Of a stretch of DNA of 64,000 nt, positions 46,430 through 55,044 are shown in pieces; within the stretch, counting starts at the first letter, position 1, and every line of letters begins with the position of its first letter. Location: positions 62,001 through 126,000 of the forward strand of contig DATLVI010000028.1 of assembly GCA_035577545.1 (NCBI GenBank). Direction: 5' to 3'. Under the pieces are notes generated by a model. The model saw nothing but the letters and a program-made list of their open reading frames with translations. It was not told where the DNA came from and searched no databases. The translations under genes were made by a program, and so were the position numbers. This stretch comes from Verrucomicrobiia bacterium (GTDB lineage: Bacteria; Verrucomicrobiota; Verrucomicrobiia; Palsa-1439).

Positions 46430-47248
46430 TCACTGCCGAGTGATTCTGAGATGCATGAATCTCTTCCCGCTGGTCGCAATCGGATTGCCTGCGTCGCTGG
46501 CCTTGTTGGTCTGGGTTACGCCATCGCTACCAAGTACGGTTTGTATAATGCCGTTGGTGCTCCATGCCCCGCTCGGGTCAGCCGCCGCTTCGACGGTGTA
46601 ACTCAGGTCGATCGCCGACAGGACTTTGGTGTAGGTCAGTGTCAAGCAACCGCAAGCTGGATCGATGTACGCAATGGGTAGCCCGGTCGTGCCGGCGACA
46701 TTCGGATTCAAATTCAGCGCGTACTCCAGCAGGTTGACGATTCCGTCACCATCCGGATCCGCAAGGTCGCCACTGATGTTGGGATTGCTGGCATTCGGGC
46801 CGAACTCGGCAAGTTGCCAGGCATTAAACGGGGTCGCCACAACTACCGAGACCTGGAATGACTGCGTCGCCAGGTTGCTCGATGACAAGATATTCGTCCC
46901 GCCCACGATGGTGACAGTCCCGGAATAGTTGCCCACGGCGGCCGTGGGATTGACGGTCACCGCAAAGACGATGTCGCTGTAGGTTTGACCGGCCGAGAGG
47001 ATCCCGGGGACGTTCGCAAAAAAAGCATTGGCGACTGCCGCAAGATTGCTACTGGCGGTGAACTGAATGTCATTCAAATACACGTTGTTCGTTGGATTCG
47101 TGTTACTCAGAACACCGCTAAAAAAGACCTCGTTGCTTTGCGCGCACGTTTCCGCCGCCGGCGTTAGGACAAACGACAAATCCGCCCGCGCCGCCATGCC
47201 GGAGAGCGCCATCATCAAACTGAATAGGAGTAATGATTTCAGGCGCAT
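46430..47248 (-). CDS. Secreted protein with calcium-binding (thrombospondin-3-like) motif
   Basis: A 272-residue protein with a signal peptide (MRLKSLLLFSLMMALSGMAARA). The N-terminal 110 residues form a beta-sandwich-like region (FFSGVLSNTNPTNNVYLNDIQF, VTVNPTAAVGNYSGTVTIVGG). In the middle is AWQLAEFGPNASNPNISGDLADPDGDGIVNLLEYALNLNP, a Ca-binding repeat common in verrucomicrobial secreted proteins. The C-terminal strands are TYTVEAAADPSGAW and RFMHLRITRQ. No anchor signal is seen. It follows the quinoprotein-like gene by 12 bp and is likely co-transcribed. Function is unknown. Confidence 0.75.
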   Translation of the reverse strand: MRLKSLLLFSLMMALSGMAARADLSFVLTPAAETCAQSNEVFFSGVLSNTNPTNNVYLNDIQFTASSNLAAVANAFFANVPGILSAGQTYSDIVFAVTVNPTAAVGNYSGTVTIVGGTNILSSSNLATQSFQVSVVVATPFNAWQLAEFGPNASNPNISGDLADPDGDGIVNLLEYALNLNPNVAGTTGLPIAYIDPACGCLTLTYTKVLSAIDLSYTVEAAADPSGAWSTNGIIQTVLGSDGVTQTNKASDAGNPIATSGKRFMHLRITRQ

Positions 47249-47260
47249 GATTGACTTTCT

Positions 47261-48808
47261 CTACCGGCCGATGGCGAACAAAATGGCGTTGTTGATCGCG
47301 TACACGGTCCCGTCGACTCCAATTAAAGTGGGCGTGTACGCCTCACCGATACCGGGCGTCAGCGTGAACGTTTCGGAAAGCGTGTTGGAGGTCAAATCCC
47401 AGCGGTAGAGTTTGCCATCCTCGCTGCCGGCCAGCACCGACCTCGTGAAGGGATCGACCACCGCCGTGTTGATGCACCACTCCCGGACGCCGGCTTGGCC
47501 GGTATTCGGGGTGGGACCGAGTACGGTTAATATCTCCTTCATCACGGTCGCACCGGTGACCGGATCTGTTTCCGTGTCGTTCGGATCCAGGACAGCGACC
47601 TTGTTGGATCCGTTTCCTCCGACTCCGGGGTCGGAATAATTATTGTATTTGGTGACCAACAAATACGGCGAACTGCCGTGGTACGAGGAAACAAACGGGG
47701 CAGAGACGATGGAGGCTGTGTCGTCCCAGCCGAAGGCCCCAGGAGTTTTCGCCTGGCTCAACAAGCTGTTGAAATGCAGGAGCCACCCGCGATCGTGATT
47801 CACACAGCATGAATATTCGAACACGCCGAAGTACACATCGCCGTCCGGCCCGACAGTCGGCGAGGCTGTGCCGTCGTCTGGCAACGCGGCGTCATGAGTT
47901 GGGAACCCTGCGTCCTTCAATCGGACTTTGGCGATCGGCGCGAGGGTGCGGCTGTCCACCGATACGAGGTAGCCGTAACCGAAACTGACACCATTCACCG
48001 CAAAATACAATGTCTTGTGGTCATTGGCCAGGGCCGGGGCGCAGTTCTGCACCACCTTGTTCATCGTGCCATCATTGCTGACCGCGCTGGCGGCCGCCCA
48101 CGTCCCCGTCCCATTAACGTCAATACGAGCAATACCACCCTTTAGGTTTAGCGGAGTGGAGCCAGTTACTTGAAAGCCAAAGTAGATGTTCCCATATCGG
48201 TCCGACGTGATCGGCGTGTCGATGAACACATTTGACAGGTACGCGTTGGTGTTGGCGTTGTAATTGGTCATCCCGTAAAAAGCGATCTGCCCAATGGCGG
48301 GAAGATTCGTTGAATCAGCGTTATCGCAATAATAGATAGTGCCACCACCGCCGGGAAAATAGATGCGGTTTTTCGGGGTCAGCGTTGGCGAAAAACTCGG
48401 GTACCAACCGTGTGGCGGAGGAGTCCAGTCGCTGGATCGCATCCAATTCGTCGCACCCGTGGCCCCAACGCGTGATTCGATGCGAAATCCTCCGGCAGCC
48501 GTGGTCTTAACCGGCACGATGACCGTGTTGGAACGCGTGATCAGCGGCGAGCCGTAGTGGATGAATAGTTCGCCTGTGTTATTGGTGGGCACGCTCAGGT
48601 CCACCGACGTCTGCCAATGGAGATGGAGGAGGGGCTGCGACGCTACGGGCGAGATGGCGGTGTGTTGCGAATCGTGGGCGTAATCACTCCAGGGCACCCG
48701 GATGCTTTGCGCCAACGCGCTCCCGGGCAACAGCAAACCGGCCACCGCAGCCGCGCCAAACGCGACCTTCAGCCTGCCGGCAACCCTCTCGAGTATCCCC
48801 TGTCCCAT
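47261..48808 (-). CDS. Secreted PQQ-like beta-propeller repeat protein
   Basis: About 515 residues from ATG 48808; the frame extends upstream but without a signal-peptide-like start. The leader is MGQGILERVAGRLKVAFGAAAVAGLLLPGSALA. Blades are visible as repeated 'GxLYRWDLTSN', 'GTVYAINNAILFAIG', 'DGDVYFGVFEY' and 'DRYGNIYFGFQVTG' segments, the pattern of quinoprotein-like propellers. No haem motif is present. It could be a scaffold or binding protein rather than a dehydrogenase, since the residues for PQQ binding cannot be pinned. It precedes the Ca-motif secreted protein. Confidence 0.75.
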   Translation of the reverse strand: MGQGILERVAGRLKVAFGAAAVAGLLLPGSALAQSIRVPWSDYAHDSQHTAISPVASQPLLHLHWQTSVDLSVPTNNTGELFIHYGSPLITRSNTVIVPVKTTAAGGFRIESRVGATGATNWMRSSDWTPPPHGWYPSFSPTLTPKNRIYFPGGGGTIYYCDNADSTNLPAIGQIAFYGMTNYNANTNAYLSNVFIDTPITSDRYGNIYFGFQVTGSTPLNLKGGIARIDVNGTGTWAAASAVSNDGTMNKVVQNCAPALANDHKTLYFAVNGVSFGYGYLVSVDSRTLAPIAKVRLKDAGFPTHDAALPDDGTASPTVGPDGDVYFGVFEYSCCVNHDRGWLLHFNSLLSQAKTPGAFGWDDTASIVSAPFVSSYHGSSPYLLVTKYNNYSDPGVGGNGSNKVAVLDPNDTETDPVTGATVMKEILTVLGPTPNTGQAGVREWCINTAVVDPFTRSVLAGSEDGKLYRWDLTSNTLSETFTLTPGIGEAYTPTLIGVDGTVYAINNAILFAIGR

Positions 48809-48970
48809 GTGCTCACCCGCGAACCGCTTCAAAGGATACAAGCATCGGATGCAGTGAACAAGCCGAATCCCGGTCATCTGTGGCAGTGTCCTAATCACCA
48901 ATATTTCCCTCTCTTTTTGACCTCAAAAGTTGGTTTGCCCGTAGAATTCGGTCCAAAATACCCCTCAAAA

Positions 48971-48996
48971 TGGGTTCGTTTTGGAAAACGAACCCA
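48971..48996. repeat. Perfect palindrome of the GGGTTCGTTTT family
   Basis: Arms tgggttcgtttt and aaaacgaaccca are exact reverse complements around a gg centre. The core is the same as at 12614-12643, where the arms are two bases longer. Confidence 0.9.
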
Positions 48997-49073
48997 AATA
49001 TTCTGAGCGTATTTTTAATCTCCAAAACCTTGCACCCCAAAATAATAGCCCATGTTTTCCAAGCCGAGGAAAT

Positions 49074-49098
49074 TGGGTTCGTTTCGCAAAAACATATA
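49074..49098 (+). repeat. Dispersed repeat unit (GGGTTCGTTTCGCAAAAAC type)
   Basis: tgggttcgtttcgcaaaaac followed by atata. It matches the opening of the unit at 49176-49230 with one substitution, but the GC-rich 3' part is absent. Confidence 0.75.
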
Positions 49099-49175
49099 GA
49101 GCCCCCCCTTCTTCCGAAATAAGCCGAGCATAGCAGCAGCGGAGCGAGACGCCGCGATGTCGTTTTCGCGGCAAT

Positions 49176-49230
49176 TGGGTTCGTTTCGCAGAAACGTATA
49201 TATGGACCCCGCGTGTCGCGCCATCTTGTC
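49176..49230 (+). repeat. Dispersed repeat unit (GGGTTCGTTTCGCAGAAAC type), plus orientation
   Basis: Opens tgggttcgtttcgcagaaac, then gtatatat, then ccccgcgtgtcg and cttgtc. It aligns over its whole length with the reverse complement of 12480-12538, differing by a few bases and a short indel. Confidence 0.8.
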
Positions 49231-49528
49231 GCACTGCAGTTGGGGTCCCTGCGGTCTCCGCAGTGCCCGCGGCAAGCCGCCCGAAGATCGGACAGCTTGC
49301 CCGAATTCGTTTCGGGTTGGAGTTTGAGCCTTCAATGTTGGTCCATTTCCCACGATTCTACCCATCGCCTCACGCTATGTCTAGTAAATTATCGATTGCC
49401 GATATGCCTTCAGTAGGTCGCCGGACCGGGTCGTTGGCCAGGCAAGTATGTAATCACGCAATCACGACATTACCTCACATCCACAGTAGTGTATCCTTTT
49501 GAAGGAGAAAACCCCGGCCAGCTGCGCG

Positions 49529-50029
49529 TCAGGTAAGTTCTTCGATGGCGGCGGGCAGTTGTCGGAGAGATTGGACTGACCGTATCGAAAACGACCCCGA
49601 ATAGCTCTCTTGTTTCCAATTGAACCAGATCGCGCGAATCCCGACACGTATCGACCCTAGGACGTCCTGCTCCAAGGAGTCGCCGATCACGATCAGCTCG
49701 TTCTTCTGCGCGTCGAGGCGAGTGAGCACCGCACCCCAGAACTCCGGCTCGCCCTTCTTGTGGCCTAACTCGGTGAAGCAGAAGATCTCGTCGATGAGCG
49801 CGTTCAGCCCAACCCGCTCCAGCGCGCGCACGATATCGGGCTTTTTCGACACGGTCGCATTTGTTGCGACTGCAATGCGGTAGCTTTTCGATAACAGCGA
49901 AAGAACCTCGGAGGCGCCGTCGATAACGCGAACCTCCGTCCAATCAGCCATGGGAATGTCCGGTGGACCCGCTTCGGACATCAATGTGTCACCCCAGTCG
50001 AACAGTACGAATCGCAGCTTCGCGTTCAC
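49529..50029 (-). CDS. HAD-superfamily hydrolase
   Basis: About 166 residues from GTG 50029; no ATG suits the conserved start, so the beginning is tentative. Motif I is FVLFDWGDTLMSE (nucleophile Asp, with Asp of 'GDT' as acid/base). The motif II region is IAVATNATVSKKPDIVRALERVGL. The motif III/IV region is KKGEPEFWGAVL and LIVIGDSLEQDVLGSIRVGIRAIWFNW. This is the phosphoglycolate-phosphatase-like/pyrimidine 5'-nucleotidase-like subgroup with a small cap. It stands alone. The substrate is unknown. Confidence 0.82.
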   Translation of the reverse strand: MNAKLRFVLFDWGDTLMSEAGPPDIPMADWTEVRVIDGASEVLSLLSKSYRIAVATNATVSKKPDIVRALERVGLNALIDEIFCFTELGHKKGEPEFWGAVLTRLDAQKNELIVIGDSLEQDVLGSIRVGIRAIWFNWKQESYSGSFSIRSVQSLRQLPAAIEELT

Positions 50030-50260
50030 AGTGATTACCCAACATTTCCTATATGACTTTCTGCCGCATTCATACCACGCCTCGATGCACACCAGCAATG
50101 GAATCGGGCGTTACAGACCATGTTTGGGAGTTGACCGAAGTGGTTGCCTTGATTGATGCGAATTCAAAATGATACACTGCCTCATCCACACATCACTTGC
50201 GCAATTCCCCGTTTTGTGTAAACTATCGGAAGTGGCATCGCAGTCAGGGGATGATGGCGG

Positions 50261-50983
50261 ATGAAAACGTTGGTGGCGAGTATCGCGATTGTTTTTTTTC
50301 TGGCGGGCGCTTCTCTTCGCGCCGCAGAGAATCTCCACGGTGATCTTCTCGAACTGCATTCGTGTCAGGTATACATCGGCGGCTGCATAGCCTCGTCGGA
50401 GTCTCCGCAAGACGGCAAGTATTTGTTGCGGGTCTGGAATATCTGCGACGGATCGCATGGCGGGATCCCTTTGCGCGGCCTGCAGGTAGCGCTGCTGGAG
50501 ACCGCCGACGAGAATCTCGCTCTTGGCCAAACGAAGCCAACCGCCGCAATGGCCTACCTGCCGCAATCCGCCACCCCCGCGCAAGCTGCGGCGCTGCTGG
50601 ATTGGTTGAAGTCCTCCAATCCAGAACTCGCGCGCATGAAATTGCCGACGCGCACCGTCCCGATTCAATTTACCAGCACGCATGGAATGGCCTCGTTTTC
50701 CGCCGGCGATTTCCTGCAAATGGCCGTCCAGCCGTTCCAATCTTGCGGCCTTGTCAGTTGCGGCGAATCTCTCTGGTACACCCCCCGCTCCGCCACCACC
50801 TCGTACACCGTCGGCGTCACCAGCAAGTCCGTCGTCCACGAGCCGGCGCTCGCCCTGCGGTGGATTGACCACGGCAAGAACAACGTCTTCCAGGGTCGTT
50901 TCGGTGAAGGCACAACCGCCTCGGCCACATTTCAACCGCCTGCGTTCGTGTGCGCCGCTGCCGACCATCCCGCGCATGAGTGA
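50261..50983 (+). CDS. DUF1326-like secreted protein
   Basis: A 240-residue protein with a signal peptide (MKTLVASIAIVFFLAGASLRA). LELHSCQVYIGGCIASSES, LLRVWNICDGSHGGIPLRGLQVALLETADENLALGQ and ATPAQAAALLDWL match the DUF1326 pattern (cysteine-bearing VYxGxC start, GVxLxGL, ATPAQ). Several Cys residues (CQVYIGGC, NIC, SCGLVSCG) could bind a metal. It overlaps the start of the molybdo-enzyme small subunit by 8 bp, so it is translationally coupled to that operon and may help its maturation or supply a partner. DUF1326 itself has no firm function. Confidence 0.72.
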   Translation: MKTLVASIAIVFFLAGASLRAAENLHGDLLELHSCQVYIGGCIASSESPQDGKYLLRVWNICDGSHGGIPLRGLQVALLETADENLALGQTKPTAAMAYLPQSATPAQAAALLDWLKSSNPELARMKLPTRTVPIQFTSTHGMASFSAGDFLQMAVQPFQSCGLVSCGESLWYTPRSATTSYTVGVTSKSVVHEPALALRWIDHGKNNVFQGRFGEGTTASATFQPPAFVCAAADHPAHE

Positions 50984-51641
50984 CGAGTCCCTCAACGAGC
51001 CGGGCCGCACCGAGATCAGCCGCCGCTCGTTCCTAAAGGGCCTCGGTACTGTTGTCGTCGCTTCCGCAGCCGTACCAGTGGGCGCGGTGGCCGCGGGGGT
51101 TGAGGAAATGGGAAATCTCGGAGTCGAGAAGACCCTCGGCCCAGGCGCGGTCCCGGTCACCCTCAATGTCAACGGCAAGAAGCTTAAACTGAATCTCGAA
51201 CCACGCGTCACGCTCCTGGACGCGCTCCGCAATCATTCCAACCTGACTGGCACGAAGGAAGTCTGCGACCGCGCCACCTGCGGTGCCTGCACCGTGTTGT
51301 TGGACGGAACGCCGGTGTATTCGTGCATGAAACTCGCCGTCGAAGCGCAAGGCCACGCGATTACGACCGTCGAGGGTCTGGCAAGCGACGGCAAACTCAC
51401 GACCGTGCAAAAGGCGTTCGTCGATGGTGACGCGCTGATGTGCGGCTACTGCACGCCCGGGTTCGTGATGAGCGTAACGGCGCTCCTGAAGAAGAATCCG
51501 CATCCCACAGCGGACGAAGTGCGCACCGCCTGTTCGGGTAATCTCTGCCGGTGCGGCACGCAAGCGCGTATGCTCACCGCCACGCTCAAGGCCGCCGGCG
51601 TGAAGGTCGCGGACAGAACCGAGGTCATCCGCCATGCTTAG
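50976..51641 (+). CDS. paoA: Tat-exported [2Fe-2S] subunit of a molybdenum aldehyde oxidoreductase
   Basis: A 221-residue protein from ATG 50976. A twin-arginine signal (EISRRSFLKGLGTVVVASAAVPVGAVAAG) directs the folded complex to the periplasm. The plant-ferredoxin-type cluster is EVCDRATCGACTVLLDGTPVYSC and the second cluster is CGYCTPGF...CSGNLCRCG. This is the PaoA/YagT arrangement in the xanthine oxidase family. It passes electrons from the Mo site to the FAD subunit. Its stop overlaps the start of the large subunit by 8 bp. Confidence 0.93.
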   Translation: MSDESLNEPGRTEISRRSFLKGLGTVVVASAAVPVGAVAAGVEEMGNLGVEKTLGPGAVPVTLNVNGKKLKLNLEPRVTLLDALRNHSNLTGTKEVCDRATCGACTVLLDGTPVYSCMKLAVEAQGHAITTVEGLASDGKLTTVQKAFVDGDALMCGYCTPGFVMSVTALLKKNPHPTADEVRTACSGNLCRCGTQARMLTATLKAAGVKVADRTEVIRHA

Positions 51642-53721
51642 CTGGCCGGCAAAACGGGATGTGATCGGGCAGGGGACACAGCGTGTCGATGCCCCGGCAA
51701 AAGTGACCGGCGCAGCCAAGTATAGTTCCGACGTCCAGCCCGAGGGCTGGCTCTATGGCATGATTTATCGGTCGCGCTGGCCCGCCGCGAAGGTGACGGG
51801 CATCAACATCGAAAAGGCCAAACAAATTCCGGGCATCAAGGCCGTCGTCGTCGAGCGCGATGGCGAGCGGACCGTCCGCTTCTACGGCGAGGAACTGGCC
51901 GCGGTCGCGGGTACCTCAAGGCAGGCGTGTCTCGATGCGTTGCTCGCGATCGAAGTCGAGGCCACGCCGTTGCCGTTCGTAGTGAAGGAAGAGAAAGCAC
52001 GGAATACGGACTCGCCACGGGTTTGGCCCGATGCGGCCAATCTTTCCGAACCGAATGTCCGGGAGAAGGGGGACGTCGACAAGGCGTTTGCCGGGGCGGC
52101 GGCCGTTGTCGAAGGTTTCTTTACCACACCGACCCAGCTTCATCAGCCACTCGAAACCCACGGCAACACGGTTTCTGTGACCTACGACGGCGTGACCTGC
52201 TGGGCTTCGACCCAGGGCATCTTTAGCGTCCGCGACGGATTGGCCGACTATCTGGAAGTGCCCCATGAGAGGGTGCGCGTCATCACGGACTACATGGGCG
52301 GCGGATTCGGCGCGAAATTTGGCCCGGGCGCGGAGGGTGGTTTGGCGGGACGGCTCTCCAAGGCGGCGGGTGCGCCGGTGAAGATAATGTTAACACGCTT
52401 CGATCAGTCCCTCGCTGTCGGCAATCGTCCTTCGTCTTTCCAACAAATCAAACTGGGCGCGGACGCGGACGGCAAGATGGTGGCTTTCGAAATGGATTCT
52501 TACGGTACCGCCGGCATCGGGGCTGGCGCGTCCTCGGCGGGCGGCGGCGGTGGGGCAGGTTTCCCCGCGCCTTACATTTATGTCGTCCCCAACATCCGCG
52601 TGAAGCAATCTTCCGTCGCAATCAACGCCGGCCAGGCCCGGGCGTTCCGCGCGCCCGGCCATCCCATCGCTTCGTTCGGCATGGAATCGATCGTCGACGA
52701 ACTCGCGGTCAAGTTGAAGATGGATCCAGTGGAACTGCGCTTGAAGAATGACCCGAGCAAGACCCGCCAACGCGAATATGCCGTCGGCACGGAGCGCTTC
52801 GGTTGGAAGGAAAAATACAAGCTGCCGGGCTCCTCGCCGGGTCCGATCAAGGTGGGCGTCGGCTGCGCGGGCGGCACCTGGGGCGGGGGCGGACGGGGCA
52901 CGCAAGCGGACGTGCAGATCAACTCCGACGGCAGCGTGGAGGTTCGTTGCGGTACCCAGGACCTTGGGACAGGTACGCGCACGCTCGTGGCCGTCGTGGC
53001 GGCAGAAGTTTTTGGACTCAAACCCGAACAGGTCACTGCCAAAATCGGCGACACGCAATTCCCGCCATCGGGCGGCAGCGGCGGCAGCAGTAGCGCCGCG
53101 TCCGTCTGTCCCGCCATCTTCGACGCCTGCACCAATGCGCTCCAGGATTTGCAGAAGAAGACGGGCGTGGCCGACGCGCGCGGGTCAAATTGGTTGGCTG
53201 CCTGCCGGAAACTCGGCGTCAATCCCCTCACGTCGCATGGCCAGTGGCAGGAAGGGCTGTCGTCGAGCGGCGCGGGCGGCGTTCAATTCGCCGAGGTCGA
53301 GGTGGACACCGAAACCGGTTTCGTGAAGGTCCGCAAGATCTTGTGCGTGCAGGACTGCGGACTCGTCGTGGACAAACTCACCTGCGAAACGCAGATCAAC
53401 GGCGGCGTCATCATGGGCTTGGGCTATGCCTTGTACGAAGAACGAGTGATGGACTCCGCCACGGGCGTCGTGTTGAACCCCAATTTCGAGACCTACAAGT
53501 TGCCCAATTTCGCGGATGTCCCGGAGATCGAAGTGATCTTGATGGACATGCCCGAGCGCGGCGTGATCGGTATCGGCGAACCTTCCACCATCCCGACCGC
53601 TGGTGCCATTGCGAATGCCGTCGCCAACGCGCTGGGCGTTCGCGTCAGCAGTCTGCCGATTACCCCGGCGCGAGTGCTCACCGCGTTGGGCAAGGTCGGG
53701 AAGGTTGGGTCGAAAGCATGA
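51634..53721 (+). CDS. paoC: Molybdenum-cofactor-binding large subunit (PaoC/XdhA-like)
   Basis: A 695-residue Mo hydroxylase subunit. It opens with QGTQRVDAPAKVTGAAKYSSDVQPEGWLYG. Mo-pterin-binding segments include YMGGGFGAKFGPGAEGG, QARAFRAPGHPIASFGMES and QDLGTGTRTLVAVVAAEVFGL. The catalytic Glu is expected in GIGEPSTIPTAGAIANAVANALG near the C-terminus. These enzymes oxidise aldehydes to acids (Pao) or N-heterocycles (Xdh); the gene order and Tat signal favour the periplasmic aldehyde oxidoreductase type. It overlaps both neighbouring subunit genes. Confidence 0.92.
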   Translation: MLSWPAKRDVIGQGTQRVDAPAKVTGAAKYSSDVQPEGWLYGMIYRSRWPAAKVTGINIEKAKQIPGIKAVVVERDGERTVRFYGEELAAVAGTSRQACLDALLAIEVEATPLPFVVKEEKARNTDSPRVWPDAANLSEPNVREKGDVDKAFAGAAAVVEGFFTTPTQLHQPLETHGNTVSVTYDGVTCWASTQGIFSVRDGLADYLEVPHERVRVITDYMGGGFGAKFGPGAEGGLAGRLSKAAGAPVKIMLTRFDQSLAVGNRPSSFQQIKLGADADGKMVAFEMDSYGTAGIGAGASSAGGGGGAGFPAPYIYVVPNIRVKQSSVAINAGQARAFRAPGHPIASFGMESIVDELAVKLKMDPVELRLKNDPSKTRQREYAVGTERFGWKEKYKLPGSSPGPIKVGVGCAGGTWGGGGRGTQADVQINSDGSVEVRCGTQDLGTGTRTLVAVVAAEVFGLKPEQVTAKIGDTQFPPSGGSGGSSSAASVCPAIFDACTNALQDLQKKTGVADARGSNWLAACRKLGVNPLTSHGQWQEGLSSSGAGGVQFAEVEVDTETGFVKVRKILCVQDCGLVVDKLTCETQINGGVIMGLGYALYEERVMDSATGVVLNPNFETYKLPNFADVPEIEVILMDMPERGVIGIGEPSTIPTAGAIANAVANALGVRVSSLPITPARVLTALGKVGKVGSKA

Positions 53722-54680
53722 AATCTTTCCAATACGCCTCTCCACACACCGTCGATAGCGCCGTCTCGCTGGCCGCTAACCAGGGCCGCTTCCTGGCGGG
53801 CGGCATCGACATCCTTGGCGAGATGAAAGACTACATCGCCAGCCCGCGTCTGCTGGTGAACGTCAAGGACCTGCCCGTCACCCGCGAGATTACGCCCGGC
53901 AAAGAATCCTGGACGATTGGCACAAACGTCACCATTTCGGAAATCGAGCAACACGCGGAATTGAAACGCGTTTTCCCGGGCTTGCACCAAGCTGCCGCGG
54001 AGGTTGGTTCGCCGCAGATTCGCAACGTCGCCACCGTCGGCGGCAATCTGGCACAACACTCACGCTGCTGGTATTACCGCCATCGCGATATCCACTGCCT
54101 GAAAAAGGGCGGTGACACTTGTTACGCGCACGATGGGGAGAACAAATACCACAGCCTATTCTCGGGCAATCCGTGCATTAGCCCGGTCGTGTCCAATCTC
54201 GCCATCGCGCTGGCCGCGCTCGATGCCAAGGCGATCGTCCGCCGCGGGAGGGAAGAAGTTGCCCTCTCCATCGCCGACCTGTACGCGAAAGCCTGGGATA
54301 ATCCCGAGGCGCACAATTCCCTGACAGGAACCGACCTGATTCTCCGTGTGCAGATTCCCGACGCGGGTCGTCGGAGCGCGTACCAACAGGTCAGCGAGAA
54401 GGCCAGCTTCGATTGGGCCCTGGTCAGTTGCGCCGCCGCCGCGAAAGTCGACGGAGCTAGGTTGAGCAAAGTGCGTGTCGTACTTGGCGCGGTGTCGCCG
54501 ATTCCCTGGCAGGTCCAGGCAGCTCACGACTTTCTCGAAGGCAAGAAGTTGGACGACGATGTCGCCACGCATGCTTCCGAGATTATCCTGAAGGATGCTG
54601 CTCCGCGGGAGCACAACGGCTACAAGGTGCCCATCGCCCAGACGCTGATTCGCCGAACCCTCAAACAACTCGTCGGGTGA
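53718..54680 (+). CDS. paoB: FAD-binding subunit with extra Fe-S cluster (PaoB/YagS-like)
   Basis: A 320-residue subunit from ATG 53718, overlapping the large-subunit stop (ATGA). GRFLAGGIDILGEMKD and VGSPQIRNVATVGGNLAQHSRCWYYRH are the FAD-binding loops. The cysteines in CWYYRHRDIHCLKKGGDTC, and a further one in SGNPCISP, match the additional [4Fe-4S] insertion known from PaoB of the Escherichia coli periplasmic aldehyde oxidoreductase. The C-terminal CO-dehydrogenase-flavoprotein-like domain is complete. It accepts electrons from the small subunit. Confidence 0.92.
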   Translation: MKSFQYASPHTVDSAVSLAANQGRFLAGGIDILGEMKDYIASPRLLVNVKDLPVTREITPGKESWTIGTNVTISEIEQHAELKRVFPGLHQAAAEVGSPQIRNVATVGGNLAQHSRCWYYRHRDIHCLKKGGDTCYAHDGENKYHSLFSGNPCISPVVSNLAIALAALDAKAIVRRGREEVALSIADLYAKAWDNPEAHNSLTGTDLILRVQIPDAGRRSAYQQVSEKASFDWALVSCAAAAKVDGARLSKVRVVLGAVSPIPWQVQAAHDFLEGKKLDDDVATHASEIILKDAAPREHNGYKVPIAQTLIRRTLKQLVG

Positions 54681-54683
54681 ACC

Positions 54684-54890
54684 ATGAACACGCCCCTCTG
54701 CAAATACCTTCGCACGAAGAAAATGTTCGTCCCCGCACACGAAGCCGAGGCGCTCGCCGAGACGGCGGAAGCCGGCGTCGAGGCGGATGCATTCTACTGG
54801 TGTAACTGCACACTCAGTGAGCTCGGCCCCGACGACAAGCCCGCCCACCTCCGCGCCTGCACCCTCGGCCGCCCCTGCTTTAGGGAATAG
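54684..54890 (+). CDS. Small cysteine-rich protein at the end of the molybdo-enzyme operon
   Basis: A 68-residue frame starting 3 bp after the FAD-subunit stop. Cysteines are at 6, 40, 42, 59 and 65 in FYWCNCTLSELGPD and LRACTLGRPCFRE. A charged helix (HEAEALAETAEAGVEAD) precedes them. The layout suggests a small metal- or cluster-binding protein. I do not recognise a family. The tight spacing implies it is made with the enzyme, perhaps as a maturation factor or electron carrier. There is no signal peptide. Confidence 0.65.
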   Translation: MNTPLCKYLRTKKMFVPAHEAEALAETAEAGVEADAFYWCNCTLSELGPDDKPAHLRACTLGRPCFRE

Positions 54891-55044
54891 GCGGCGCGCT
54901 GAAGGGCACCCGTTGCCAGTCCGTACGCAACCCATAACCAGCGTTCCCTCAAAGACTTGACCCGTCTGTTAGAATTGAACGTAGTCGCCACAGCTCCTGT
55001 CAAAAAATCAGCTTCTGGGCTGTGAACCTCAAGAGGAAGGAATA

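Larger units (their letters stand above)
48809..49528. other. Gene-free, repeat-rich intergenic region
   Basis: This 720-bp gap contains one perfect palindrome and at least two units of the GGGTTCGTTTCGCA repeat (listed separately), in the opposite orientation to those at 12.5 kb. Short reading frames across it are repeat-derived and not protein-like. The downstream end of the HAD gene and the promoter of the propeller gene border it. Confidence 0.7.

Noticed and set aside
48965-49365. Short minus-strand frames with peptides such as AKRTQ and RNEPN
   Set aside because: Identical peptide themes appear in different frames at 12.5 kb, showing that they come from the nucleotide repeat and not from selection on protein.
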